DNA from: an uncultured Lysobacteraceae bacterium
GTDB taxonomy: Bacteria; Pseudomonadota; Gammaproteobacteria; Xanthomonadales; Rhodanobacteraceae
Direction of reading: 5' to 3'
NCBI GenBank assembly: GCA_946480705.1
Contig: CAMLLF010000102.1
Span: forward strand, 1-9,379
Length of the DNA stretch: 9,379 nt
The translations under genes were made by a program, and so were the position numbers. Of this stretch, positions 1 through 6,885 are shown one piece after another (the stretch's first letter is position 1; every line of letters begins with the position of its first letter). Under the pieces are notes generated by a model. It saw only the letters and a program-made list of their open reading frames with translations. It had not been told where the DNA came from and made no database searches.

Positions 1-2039
1 CCGGAGCGCCCCGGCCGTCCGCGGCTGGGAGCACCGGCTCGCGGCCCTCGGCCAGTCTCGCGACGAGTTCGCCGCGCTTCGTACCCGGCGGCACGCTGAC
101 CTACCAGGTGTCGTTCAAGGCCGACGACTGGAGCGGCGACGTGCAGGCGTACCGCCTGAACCAGAACGGCACGCTCGGTTCGCGCGTCTGGAGCGCCGCC
201 GACCAACTGCCGGCAGCGGCGAGCCGCAAGATCTTCACGTCGGTGATCAACGGCACGAGCACGCGAGGCGCGGCGTTCGAGGCACAGACCTACAATGCCG
301 CGAGCGCCGCGGCGGAGCTCCGCGGCGATCTGCCGGCCGAATTCACCATCGACGGACTCGTGGGCTATCTGCGCGGCGACCAGAGCAACGAAACGCCGAA
401 CGGTCCCTATCGCCGGCGCGAATCGCTGATCGGCGACATCGTCAACTCGACGCCGGCCGTCGTATCGCGGCGCAGCTTCGGCTACGCGGTACTGCCCGAA
501 TCGGTGTCCGGCAGGCCGACCGGCGCGTCGGCGTATCGCGCCTTCGTCGATCAGAAGAGCACGCGGCCCGTGCTGTTCGTCGGCGCCAACGACGGCATGA
601 TGCACGGCATCTCCGGCCACGAAGCCGGCGGCGTCGAACTGTTCGGCTACATACCGGCGGCCGTCACGCGCAAGCTGCACCAGCTCGCGAAACCGTCATA
701 CGCACACCAGTACTACGCGGATGCCTCGCCGCTCGTCGGCGACGCGTATCTGGGCGGCAGCTGGAAAGAAGTGCTGCTGAGCTCCGTCGGCATCGGCGGG
801 CGCGGCGTCTACGCGCTCGACGTGACCGGCCTCGGCAACACCGGCGCGTTCGGCGCCGACAACGTGCTCTGGGAATTCAACGACCGCATCGATGCCGACA
901 TGGGCCAGCTCGCCGAGCGGCCGCAGATCGCCCTGCTCGCCGACGGCAACTGGGCCGCGGTGTTCGGCAACGGCTACAACGGCGGCAGCCAGCGCGCGAT
1001 GCTCTACGTGCGCGACCTCGCCAGCGGCAACGCGATCGCGAAGATCGACACCGGCGTCGGTTCGGTCGACGACCCCAATGGCATGTCCGGGGTCGCCGCG
1101 ATCGACACCGACGGCGACCGCGTCGCCGACACGGTCTACGCCGGCGACTACCAGGGCAACCTGTGGAAATTTGCATTCGTCTCGGGCAGCTGGCGCAATG
1201 CGCTCGGCACGCAGCCGCTGTTCCGTGCGATCGACCGGCACGGCCATCGCCAGCCGATCACCGGCGGCATCGACGTCGTCGCGAACCCGATCGGCGGCAC
1301 CGTCGTGCTGTTCGGCACAGGCCGCTATCTGAGCACGGACGATGCGAATCCGGCGCGCCTGGAAGCCGACGGCAAGCCGCTCGTCAATTCGATCTACGGC
1401 ATCTGGGACCAGGGTGCGCAGGCCACGCCTATCCTGCCGACCGCCGCGACGCGCGCGAGCCTGCTGCGCGAGCAGCGCATCACCGGCTATACGAACGGCT
1501 ATCGCACGTCGACGCAGGACGCAGTCGGCTACCGGTCGAGCTTCAATCCCGACGGCCGGCTCGGCTGGTATCTCGATCTCGAATTCGTCAGCGGCGGCCG
1601 CGACCAGTTGCGCAGCGAACGCGTGCTCGCCGCGCCGGCCGTGATCCTCGGCACCGTGCTGTTCAACACCTTCCGTCCCCAGGGCGACGTCTGCCAGCCC
1701 GGCGGCCTCAATGCGCTGATGGAACTCGATGCGCTGAGCGGCGGCGCGAGCTTCACCGAGATTCCGCCGGCCAACGGCAGCGGCGGCGGCGCGCCGCCGC
1801 TCGCCGGCGGCACCGACATCGGCTCGGGGGCTCCCCAGGGCGAACCCAATCCCGTCGTGTCGATACAGCCGCCGCCCGCGCTGCCGTCGATTCCGTGCGA
1901 TCCCAACGATCCGGCCTGCACGTTCACCCCGCCTGCAGTCAGCACGACGCGCTGCATGTGGACCTATCCGAACACCGCGAACAAGGCGATCCAGGCGCCG
2001 ATCCCGTGCGGCCGGGTCTCCTGGCGCCAAGTGCACTGA
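1..2039 (+). CDS. pilY1: Type IV pilus tip-associated protein PilY1, C-terminal part (5' truncated by window)
   Basis: The frame is open from base 3 to the TGA at 2037-2039, so the true start lies outside the window; the GTG at 108 is only an internal codon. The product is the C-terminal beta-propeller of the Neisseria PilC/PilY1 family, which acts at the pilus tip in adhesion, pilus extension and surface sensing. Family signatures seen are the VLFVGANDGMMHG stretch (570-608), the SPLVGDAYLGGSWKEVLL and GIGGRGVYALDVT blades, FGNGYNGG, and a calcium-binding loop of the DxDxDxxxD kind (D-T-D-G-D-R-V-A-D, codons 1104-1130) followed by YAGDYQGNLWKF. Near the end, CQPGGLNALMELDALSGG is also typical. 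A Gly/Ser/Pro-rich linker and a four-cysteine tail ending SWRQVH follow. The first 35 or so visible residues are Ser/Ala/Pro-rich. pilE begins 29 bases downstream, the usual neighbour in a minor-pilin operon. Confidence 0.95.
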   Translation, partial: GAPRPSAAGSTGSRPSASLATSSPRFVPGGTLTYQVSFKADDWSGDVQAYRLNQNGTLGSRVWSAADQLPAAASRKIFTSVINGTSTRGAAFEAQTYNAASAAAELRGDLPAEFTIDGLVGYLRGDQSNETPNGPYRRRESLIGDIVNSTPAVVSRRSFGYAVLPESVSGRPTGASAYRAFVDQKSTRPVLFVGANDGMMHGISGHEAGGVELFGYIPAAVTRKLHQLAKPSYAHQYYADASPLVGDAYLGGSWKEVLLSSVGIGGRGVYALDVTGLGNTGAFGADNVLWEFNDRIDADMGQLAERPQIALLADGNWAAVFGNGYNGGSQRAMLYVRDLASGNAIAKIDTGVGSVDDPNGMSGVAAIDTDGDRVADTVYAGDYQGNLWKFAFVSGSWRNALGTQPLFRAIDRHGHRQPITGGIDVVANPIGGTVVLFGTGRYLSTDDANPARLEADGKPLVNSIYGIWDQGAQATPILPTAATRASLLREQRITGYTNGYRTSTQDAVGYRSSFNPDGRLGWYLDLEFVSGGRDQLRSERVLAAPAVILGTVLFNTFRPQGDVCQPGGLNALMELDALSGGASFTEIPPANGSGGGAPPLAGGTDIGSGAPQGEPNPVVSIQPPPALPSIPCDPNDPACTFTPPAVSTTRCMWTYPNTANKAIQAPIPCGRVSWRQVH

Positions 2040-2068
2040 CGATTGAACCTCAGGCCAACGAGACGCCC

Positions 2069-2487
2069 ATGAAACAGAAAGGCTTCACCCTGATCGAACT
2101 CGTCATCGCCGTCGCGATCGTCGCGATCCTGGCGCTGGTCGCGTTTCCGTCCTACCAGCAGCACGTGCGCGCGAGCCGGCGCGCACAGGCCAAGGCCGAC
2201 CTCATGGAAATCGCGCAGCTGCTCGAACGCCAGTTCACGGTCGACCGCGATTACCGGACGTTCACGCTCGCCGCGCCGATGGATCAGTCGCCGAGAACCG
2301 GTGCCACGGTCCACTACCGGATCGCATTCACCGCGCGCACGCAGACCGGCTTCACGCTGCAGGCCGTGCCGCAGGGCGGACAGCAACGCGACCCCTGCGG
2401 CAGCCTGACCGTCGCGCAGACCGGCGCGCGGACGCCGACCACCGCTCCGCGCGCCGGCGTGCACGACGCGGCGTCGCGGCGCGCTAG
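2069..2487 (+). CDS. pilE: Type IV pilin PilE; 3' end unclear, probable frameshift
   Basis: The protein starts with a short type III prepilin leader, MKQKG, cut by PilD before Phe, then FTLIELVIAVAIVAILALVAFPSYQQHV: Glu at mature position 5 and a hydrophobic alpha-1 helix used for membrane storage and fibre packing. The globular part (HYRIAFTARTQTGFTLQAVPQG, then DPCGSLTV) matches PilE-type pilins. Such pilins normally end about 15-25 residues after this Cys with a second Cys closing the D-region loop. Here the frame has no such ending: it continues as an Arg-rich stretch to a TGA at 2795-2797, inside mgtA. A TAG one frame away (2485-2487) abuts the mgtA ribosome binding site and is the likely original end, so I set the end there; the listed span is therefore not a single uninterrupted frame. 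G/C-rich third positions in the pilin frame hold until about 2467-2484, which places any lost or gained base near there. The fold call is secure; the C-terminus is not. Confidence 0.85.
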
Positions 2488-2490
2488 GAG
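2486..2490 (+). promoter_or_regulatory. Ribosome binding site deciding the mgtA start
   Basis: AGGAG lies nine bases before the GTG at 2500 and overlaps the TAG at 2485-2487. It is the best Shine-Dalgarno match near any candidate start of the ATPase; the later ATG at 2557 has only a GGAG 14 bases away. The position suggests translational coupling to pilE if pilE ends at that TAG. Confidence 0.7.
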
Positions 2491-2499
2491 AAAACGCCG

Positions 2500-5220
2500 G
2501 TGGCGATTCCCCGTTCCGCCGGCGACGCCGCGCGCCGCGGAGCGGCGCACACGGCGATGCCGCAGCCACACACGCCGTCGGCACCGCAGCGCGCAAGTCT
2601 GCGCCTGCGCGAACTCAGCCTCGCCGCGCACGATGACGCACTCGCGATGCTCGGTGCCGACGCCGCCGGGCTCGACGCCGGCGAGGCGCAACGCCGGCTC
2701 GACGCCGCCGGCCCGAACCGGCTGGGCCGCGGCGCGCCTCGCGCCTGGTATCTGCAGCTGGCCGCCTGCTATCCGAGCCCGTTCAACCTGCTGCTGAGCG
2801 CACTCGCGCTGGTCGCGGCCGTACTCGACGATCTCGGCGCCGTCGCGCTCGTGCTGACGCTGACGATCAGTCTCGGCACGATCATGCGGTTCATCCAGGA
2901 AACACGTTCCGCGCGCGCGCTGCGCGAATGCGAAGCCATGGCGCCCGCCACGGCGATCGTTTTGCGTCGCACGGATCGCAGCGCATCGGCCGCAGGCTGG
3001 CGCCGCACCGACAGCATCGAGGTTCCCGTCGATGCCCTCGTGCGCGGCGACCTCGTGCATCTGCGCGCCGGCGATCTCGTGCCGGCCGACGTCCGCGTGC
3101 TGTCGGCGCGCGCACTGCGATTGAGTCAGGCATCGCTGACCGGCGAAGCGGAATCCGTCGCGAAGCATGAGTCCGCAACGCACTGGAACTCGCCGGACGG
3201 CGCTGCGGAAATCGCAGGCGGCAGCATTCCGGACCTGCCGAACATCTGCTGCCTCGGCACGAGCGTCGTCAGCGGCAGCGCACTGGCGGTCGTCGCGGCG
3301 ACCGGCGACGACACCTACCTCGGCGCGCTCGCGGCCAGCGGGCGCCGCGCGTCGACGGCCACGAGTTTCGATCGCGGCGTGCGCGCGGTCAGCTGGATGC
3401 TGATCCGCTTCACGCTCGTCCTGGTTCCCGTCGTGCTGCTGCTCAACGGCCTGATCAAGGGCAGTTGGGCCGAAGCATTCACGTTCGCGCTCGCCGTCGG
3501 CGTCGGACTGACGCCGGAGATGCTGCCCGTCGTCGTGACCGGCGCGCTCGCGCGCGGCGCATCGCGGCTGGCCGCGCATCGCGTCATCACGAAACGCCTC
3601 AACGCGATCCAGGACATCGGCGCGATGGACGTGCTCTGCGTCGACAAGACCGGCACGCTGACGCAGGACGAGATCCTGCTGCGGCAGAGTCTCGATGCGA
3701 CCGGCCGCGACGATGCGCGCGTGCTCGAACTCGCGCGTCTGCACGGCGCGTTCCGCAGCGGCGACGATCCGCTCGACCGGGCGCTGCTTCGCGGCGGCAT
3801 GCCGGCCGCGGAATCGTTCGCCTGCATCGCCGAGATTCCGTTCGATTTCGACCGGCGCCGCGTCTCCGTCGTCGTCCGCGAAACGCACGATGCGCGCGGC
3901 GTTTCGCTGCTGATCGCCAAGGGTGCCGCCGACGAAATCCTCGCGGTCTGCACGAGCCGCGAACGCGACGTCCTGCGCATCGCGCTGACGCCCGAGTCGC
4001 GCGCCGCCGCACAGCGCCTGCGTCGCGATCTCGAAGCCGACGGCGCGCGGGTGATCGCGGTCGCGACACGCGAGTTCGCCGACGGGTCTCGCGGCAGCTA
4101 TGGCGTCGCCGACGAATGCGGTCTCGTGCTGCGCGGCTTTCTTGCGTTCGAGAATCCGGTACGCGGCGATGCCGCCGAAGCGATAACCCTCCTGCAGCGC
4201 AGCGGCATCGCGATCAAGATCGTCACCGGCGACGGCGAACGTCCGGCGCGCGGCGTCGCCGACCGCGTCGGGCTTACCGTCGACGCCGTGCTGGCCGGTT
4301 CGCGCATCGACAGGCTCGACGATGCCGAACTCGCCGAAGCGGCGGCGCGCGCCAGCGTGTTCGTGAAAACCACGCCGGCGCAGAAGGCGCGCGTCGTGCG
4401 CGCGCTGCGGACGCGAGGGCACACGGTCGGATTCCTCGGCGACGGCGTCAACGACGCAAGCGCGCTGCGCGACGCCGATGTCGGCATTTCGGTCGACACG
4501 GCATCGCCGGTCGCACGCGAAGCCGCCGATTTCATCCTGCTCGATCCGAGCCTGCTCGTCGTCGCGCGGGCCGTCGCCGAAGGACGGCGCATGTTCGGCA
4601 ACATCATGAAGTACATCAAGATGACGACGAGCGCGAACTTCGGCAACGTGCTCTCGGTGCTTGTCGCCAGCGCCTTCCTGCCGTTCCTGCCGATGCAGCC
4701 GATCCAGCTTCTCGTGCAGAACCTGCTGTACGACCTGTCGCAGCTGCTGATTCCCTGGGACCGCGTCGACGACGATTTCTGCGCCGGGCCGCAGCGCTGG
4801 GATCCGGCGTCGATTCCGCGCTTCACGCTATGGATGGGCCCGGTGAGTTCGGCCTTCGATCTCTTGACCTATGCGCTCATGTGGCACACGTTCGACGCGC
4901 GCGCGCCGTCGGCGCAGGCGCTGTTCCAGACCGGCTGGTTCGTCGAAAGCCTGCTGTCGCAGACGTTGATCGTGCACATGATCCGCACGCGCCATCTGCC
5001 GCTCGTGCAGAGCGTCGCGTCGTGGCCGCTCGTCGCGGCGACGGCAGTCATCGCGTGCATCGGCCTCGCCCTGCCGTTCACCGGCTTCGGCGCCGCGATC
5101 GGCCTCGTGCAGCTGCCGGCAGCGTACTTCGCGTGGCTCGCGCTGATCCTGTTCGAATACTGCGTCGCCGTGCAGATCGGCAAGACGCTGTACCAGCGCC
5201 GCTACGGTGCGTGGCTCTGA
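2500..5220 (+). CDS. mgtA: Magnesium-importing P-type ATPase (type IIIB, MgtA/MgtB family)
   Basis: Inner-membrane pump that uses ATP to import Mg2+ (known for the family). At 906 residues it has the family's usual length and lines up along its whole span. Visible parts: an N-terminal cation-ATPase segment (about 30-90); first membrane pair (about 93-130); A-domain with TGEA at 214-217; membrane segments at about 300-350 with the family motif GLTPEMLP (Pro339, Glu340); phosphorylation site DKTGTLT at Asp382; N-domain KGA at Lys474; TGD at 576-578; hinge GDGVND at 647-652; then the Mg-ATPase signature around NFGNV...SAFLPFLPM...QNLLYDLSQ (713-747) and four further membrane segments ending RRYGAWL. 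The GTG start is chosen for its AGGAG at 2486. Oddities: Ser to Ala in TGES, S-V-A-K where P-V-E-K is usual, and Ser654 replacing the near-universal Pro after GDGxNDA. It sits 13 bases behind the expected end of pilE, with no room for the long Mg-sensing leader seen in enterics. Confidence 0.95.
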   Translation: MAIPRSAGDAARRGAAHTAMPQPHTPSAPQRASLRLRELSLAAHDDALAMLGADAAGLDAGEAQRRLDAAGPNRLGRGAPRAWYLQLAACYPSPFNLLLSALALVAAVLDDLGAVALVLTLTISLGTIMRFIQETRSARALRECEAMAPATAIVLRRTDRSASAAGWRRTDSIEVPVDALVRGDLVHLRAGDLVPADVRVLSARALRLSQASLTGEAESVAKHESATHWNSPDGAAEIAGGSIPDLPNICCLGTSVVSGSALAVVAATGDDTYLGALAASGRRASTATSFDRGVRAVSWMLIRFTLVLVPVVLLLNGLIKGSWAEAFTFALAVGVGLTPEMLPVVVTGALARGASRLAAHRVITKRLNAIQDIGAMDVLCVDKTGTLTQDEILLRQSLDATGRDDARVLELARLHGAFRSGDDPLDRALLRGGMPAAESFACIAEIPFDFDRRRVSVVVRETHDARGVSLLIAKGAADEILAVCTSRERDVLRIALTPESRAAAQRLRRDLEADGARVIAVATREFADGSRGSYGVADECGLVLRGFLAFENPVRGDAAEAITLLQRSGIAIKIVTGDGERPARGVADRVGLTVDAVLAGSRIDRLDDAELAEAAARASVFVKTTPAQKARVVRALRTRGHTVGFLGDGVNDASALRDADVGISVDTASPVAREAADFILLDPSLLVVARAVAEGRRMFGNIMKYIKMTTSANFGNVLSVLVASAFLPFLPMQPIQLLVQNLLYDLSQLLIPWDRVDDDFCAGPQRWDPASIPRFTLWMGPVSSAFDLLTYALMWHTFDARAPSAQALFQTGWFVESLLSQTLIVHMIRTRHLPLVQSVASWPLVAATAVIACIGLALPFTGFGAAIGLVQLPAAYFAWLALILFEYCVAVQIGKTLYQRRYGAWL

Positions 5221-5259
5221 CGCGAAACGACGTCGCGCCGCCGCACGGACCGCAACGAA

Positions 5260-5289
5260 AAAACCCCGCGTGAACTCACGCGGGGTTTT
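5260..5289. terminator. Rho-independent terminator, probably bidirectional
   Basis: A perfect 13-bp stem (left arm 5260-5272, AAAACCCCGCGTG; right arm 5277-5289) closes on the four-base loop AACT. It is preceded by six A (5258-5263, partly in the stem) and ends in four T, so a U-rich tail forms on both strands. It lies 39 bases past the mgtA stop and 39 bases past the stop of the convergent minus-strand gene, and suits both. Confidence 0.9.
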
Positions 5290-5328
5290 CGTCGAATCAG
5301 CGTGCGGACGGCAGCGTCCGCCGTGCCG

Positions 5329-6555
5329 TCATGCCGCCGGTGCGGCCGGTGCCGGTGCCGGCGGCGCCGCGGCCGGTTCGTTGGCCGGCACGTTGTCGGT
5401 GATCGGCAGATAGACCTTGAACTGCTGCTCGTCGTCGGCCACGGTCGCCGGGTCGGTGATCATGACGTCGAAATAACGGCTCGTGTTTTCGTTGAAGCGA
5501 TAACCCATCGACATCGCATAGGCCTTGAGCGCGAGCCGCGTCAGCGGCAGACCGGCCGGGCTGCCCATCCATGTCGCCACGAGTGCCTTACCGGTATAGC
5601 CGTTGCGCGCGACGACGTTGCCCGAGACGACGAGGTTGCCCTTGCGATCGATCGTGCCCGGTACCGGCGCCGGCGGCTCGGGGGCCTCTTCGGCCGCGGC
5701 CTGCTCGGCGATGCTCGGCGGCGTCGCCGGACCGATCGTGAAATCCTTGCCGTCGATCTTCAGCGCGGCGCTGTTGACCGGCAGGCCGACGTCGAACACG
5801 TAGTTCTCGTCGCCCCACTCCACGGTCGTGACGTGGCGCGGACCGGCGGCGGCGAGGTTCTGCTTCTTCATGACCGCGTTGATTTCCTCGATCGCCTTGT
5901 CGGTCGCGGCGGCGACTTCGTCGAGGCTGCGCGGCGCGGTCGTCGCGACGACGAGCTGCGGCTGCGCCGGCACGTCGGCGACGAAGACTTCGTAATTCGT
6001 GTAGTCGACGTTCGGGATCGCGGCCATCTGCTGCGTCAGGCTCGCGAGGTTCAGCTGGATCTGCGTGGCCGGATCGCCGTTGATGTAGAGGCCCGAGTAG
6101 CGCGCGATCAGGTCCCAGCCGTAGTCGACGTCATAGGCCCAGACCACTTTCGTGATGCGGCCGCTCTTCTGCGGTTCCAGCGTGATCGTGAAGCGCTTGT
6201 TCTCGCCCTTCCACGGATTGGAGACCTTCCAGCCGACGCTGGTGTCGCCTTCCTTCGTCGTGAGTTCGTAGCTGCCGTTGCCGGGGTTCGGCGTCGCGCT
6301 GGTCCAGCTGATCTTGGCGCCGGGACCGTAGGTCGGACCTTCGAGCGTGAACTGCGTGGCCGGATCCAGCATGCGCACCGCACCCCAGTCGGAGAAGCGG
6401 CGGAAATTGCTGAGCATGTCGGCGATATGCCGCGTGTTGTGGCTGATTTCGACGGAACGTTCGATGTGACCGGACGACGGCAGCGCCAGTCCGATAATCA
6501 CGGCCAGCGCGATCACCATGATCGCGGCCACAATGAACTCAAGAATACGCGTCAT
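5329..6555 (-). CDS. Membrane-anchored SRPBCC (polyketide cyclase-like) protein with GyrI-like effector-binding region
   Basis: The 408-residue product starts at the ATG at 6553-6555, backed by GGAG nine bases upstream; an in-frame TTG seven codons earlier has no such support. One hydrophobic segment (about 4-25, LEFIVAAIMVIALAVIIGLAL) is a signal anchor, which places the rest in the periplasm. Residues 30-175 look like an SRPBCC/START-type ligand-binding domain (HIERSVEI, FSDWGAV, YGPGAKISWTS, then a late helix with RYSGLYING). Residues 185-262 (YEVFVADVPAQPQLVVATTAPRS..., ending FDVGLPV) and 318-388 (ALVATWMGSPAGLPLTRLALKAYA...GYRFNENTSRYFDVMITDPA) resemble the two halves of a GyrI-like/AraC effector-binding domain, split by a Pro/Ala/Glu-rich linker (263-316). 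The tail (390-408) is Pro/Ala only. No catalytic residues can be named. Ligand binding is inferred from the fold families; substrate and partners are unknown. Confidence 0.8.
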   Translation of the reverse strand: MTRILEFIVAAIMVIALAVIIGLALPSSGHIERSVEISHNTRHIADMLSNFRRFSDWGAVRMLDPATQFTLEGPTYGPGAKISWTSATPNPGNGSYELTTKEGDTSVGWKVSNPWKGENKRFTITLEPQKSGRITKVVWAYDVDYGWDLIARYSGLYINGDPATQIQLNLASLTQQMAAIPNVDYTNYEVFVADVPAQPQLVVATTAPRSLDEVAAATDKAIEEINAVMKKQNLAAAGPRHVTTVEWGDENYVFDVGLPVNSAALKIDGKDFTIGPATPPSIAEQAAAEEAPEPPAPVPGTIDRKGNLVVSGNVVARNGYTGKALVATWMGSPAGLPLTRLALKAYAMSMGYRFNENTSRYFDVMITDPATVADDEQQFKVYLPITDNVPANEPAAAPPAPAPAAPAA

Positions 6556-6564
6556 TCCAGATGT

Positions 6565-6570
6565 CTCCAG
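6565..6570 (-). promoter_or_regulatory. Ribosome binding site of the SRPBCC/GyrI-like gene
   Basis: On the minus strand CTGGAG lies just ahead of the ATG at 6555, with nine bases between GGAG and the start codon. It favours this ATG over the upstream TTG at 6576. Confidence 0.6.
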
Positions 6571-6582
6571 GACCAATCCGTC

Positions 6583-6602
6583 GGGCGATCCGCGGATCGC
6601 CC
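6583..6602. repeat. Perfect 20-bp palindrome upstream of the SRPBCC/GyrI-like gene
   Basis: The sequence GGGCGATCCG followed by CGGATCGCCC is fully self-complementary, with ten-base arms and no spacer. It starts 12 bases upstream of the CTGGAG ribosome binding site of the minus-strand gene, within its 5' leader or promoter. A transcription-factor operator is one reading and an RNA hairpin in the leader another. Four T follow it on the plus strand, but no plus-strand gene needs a terminator there. Confidence 0.6.
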
Positions 6603-6772
6603 CAGCTTTTGCACGAGTCGAAAATCAAGGAGGCCGGGCACGCGCTGCTGCAGCGCCGACCGGCACACCGAGTCGCGCATGGTACTTGCTCCGGATCACG
6701 ATGGCTATTACCTGAACCCTGGCATTTCGGCGACTTGACAGCACCGTGCATCGGCTCGCGGAAAACTGTAAT

Positions 6773-6790
6773 TCCTTGTTACGACAAGGA
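6773..6790. repeat. Inverted repeat, seven-base arms
   Basis: TCCTTGT (6773-6779) and ACAAGGA (6784-6790) are exact reverse complements around the four-base centre TACG. The repeat sits in the A/T-richer part of the intergenic region, about 220 bases upstream of the SRPBCC/GyrI-like start. It could be a regulator binding site for that gene's promoter; its function cannot be read from sequence. Confidence 0.4.
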
Positions 6791-6810
6791 GTTTGCGCGA
6801 CGGAATGATC

Positions 6811-6838
6811 GCGGTGCCGGCACGCCTCCCGGCACCGC
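6811..6838 (-). terminator. Possible terminator hairpin after the response regulator
   Basis: GCGGTGCCGG (6811-6820) and CCGGCACCGC (6829-6838) form a perfect ten-base stem with an eight-base loop, beginning 47 bases past the stop of the minus-strand regulator gene. The sequence following on that strand (GATCATTCC) is only weakly T-rich, so it is a poor classical terminator but a plausible 3' end structure. Confidence 0.4.
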
Positions 6839-6885
6839 CGCATCGGTCCCGCAAGCAGCGCAACGCCCTGCCGCAGGACCGGCGT

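Larger units (their letters stand above)
6556..6885. other. Intergenic region between the SRPBCC/GyrI-like gene and the response regulator
   Basis: These 330 bases carry no convincing gene on either strand; the short open frames here lack ribosome binding sites and family-like sequence. It should hold the minus-strand promoter of the SRPBCC/GyrI-like gene, but I could not find a confident -35/-10 pair. It contains the 20-bp palindrome (6583-6602), a second inverted repeat (6773-6790) and a G/C-rich hairpin (6811-6838). Parts of it are clearly less G+C-rich than the flanking genes, as expected for a promoter region. Confidence 0.6.

Noticed and set aside
1783..1800. 18-base G/C palindrome within pilY1
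   Set aside because: It falls in codons for Gly-Gly-Gly-Ala-Pro-Pro in the low-complexity linker; GGC/GCG/CCG codons produce such symmetry by composition.
2488..2797. Arg-rich extension of the pilin as a genuine fused domain
   Set aside because: From 2500 onward the same bases encode the conserved N-terminus of the ATPase, and the extension has the composition of a shadow frame.
2314..4422. Long minus-strand open frame (702 codons) opposite pilE and mgtA
   Set aside because: High G+C content keeps the antisense frame open; the protein is low-information, and the plus strand encodes a clear P-type ATPase.
5302..6738. Long plus-strand open frame (478 codons) opposite the SRPBCC/GyrI-like gene
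   Set aside because: It is Arg/Asp-rich with no recognisable domain and no ribosome binding site. It mirrors the minus-strand gene, whose anchor, folds and Shine-Dalgarno are convincing.
6735..6740. Consensus TTGACA on the plus strand as a -35 box
   Set aside because: No acceptable -10 lies 16-18 bases downstream and no plus-strand gene follows for two kilobases.
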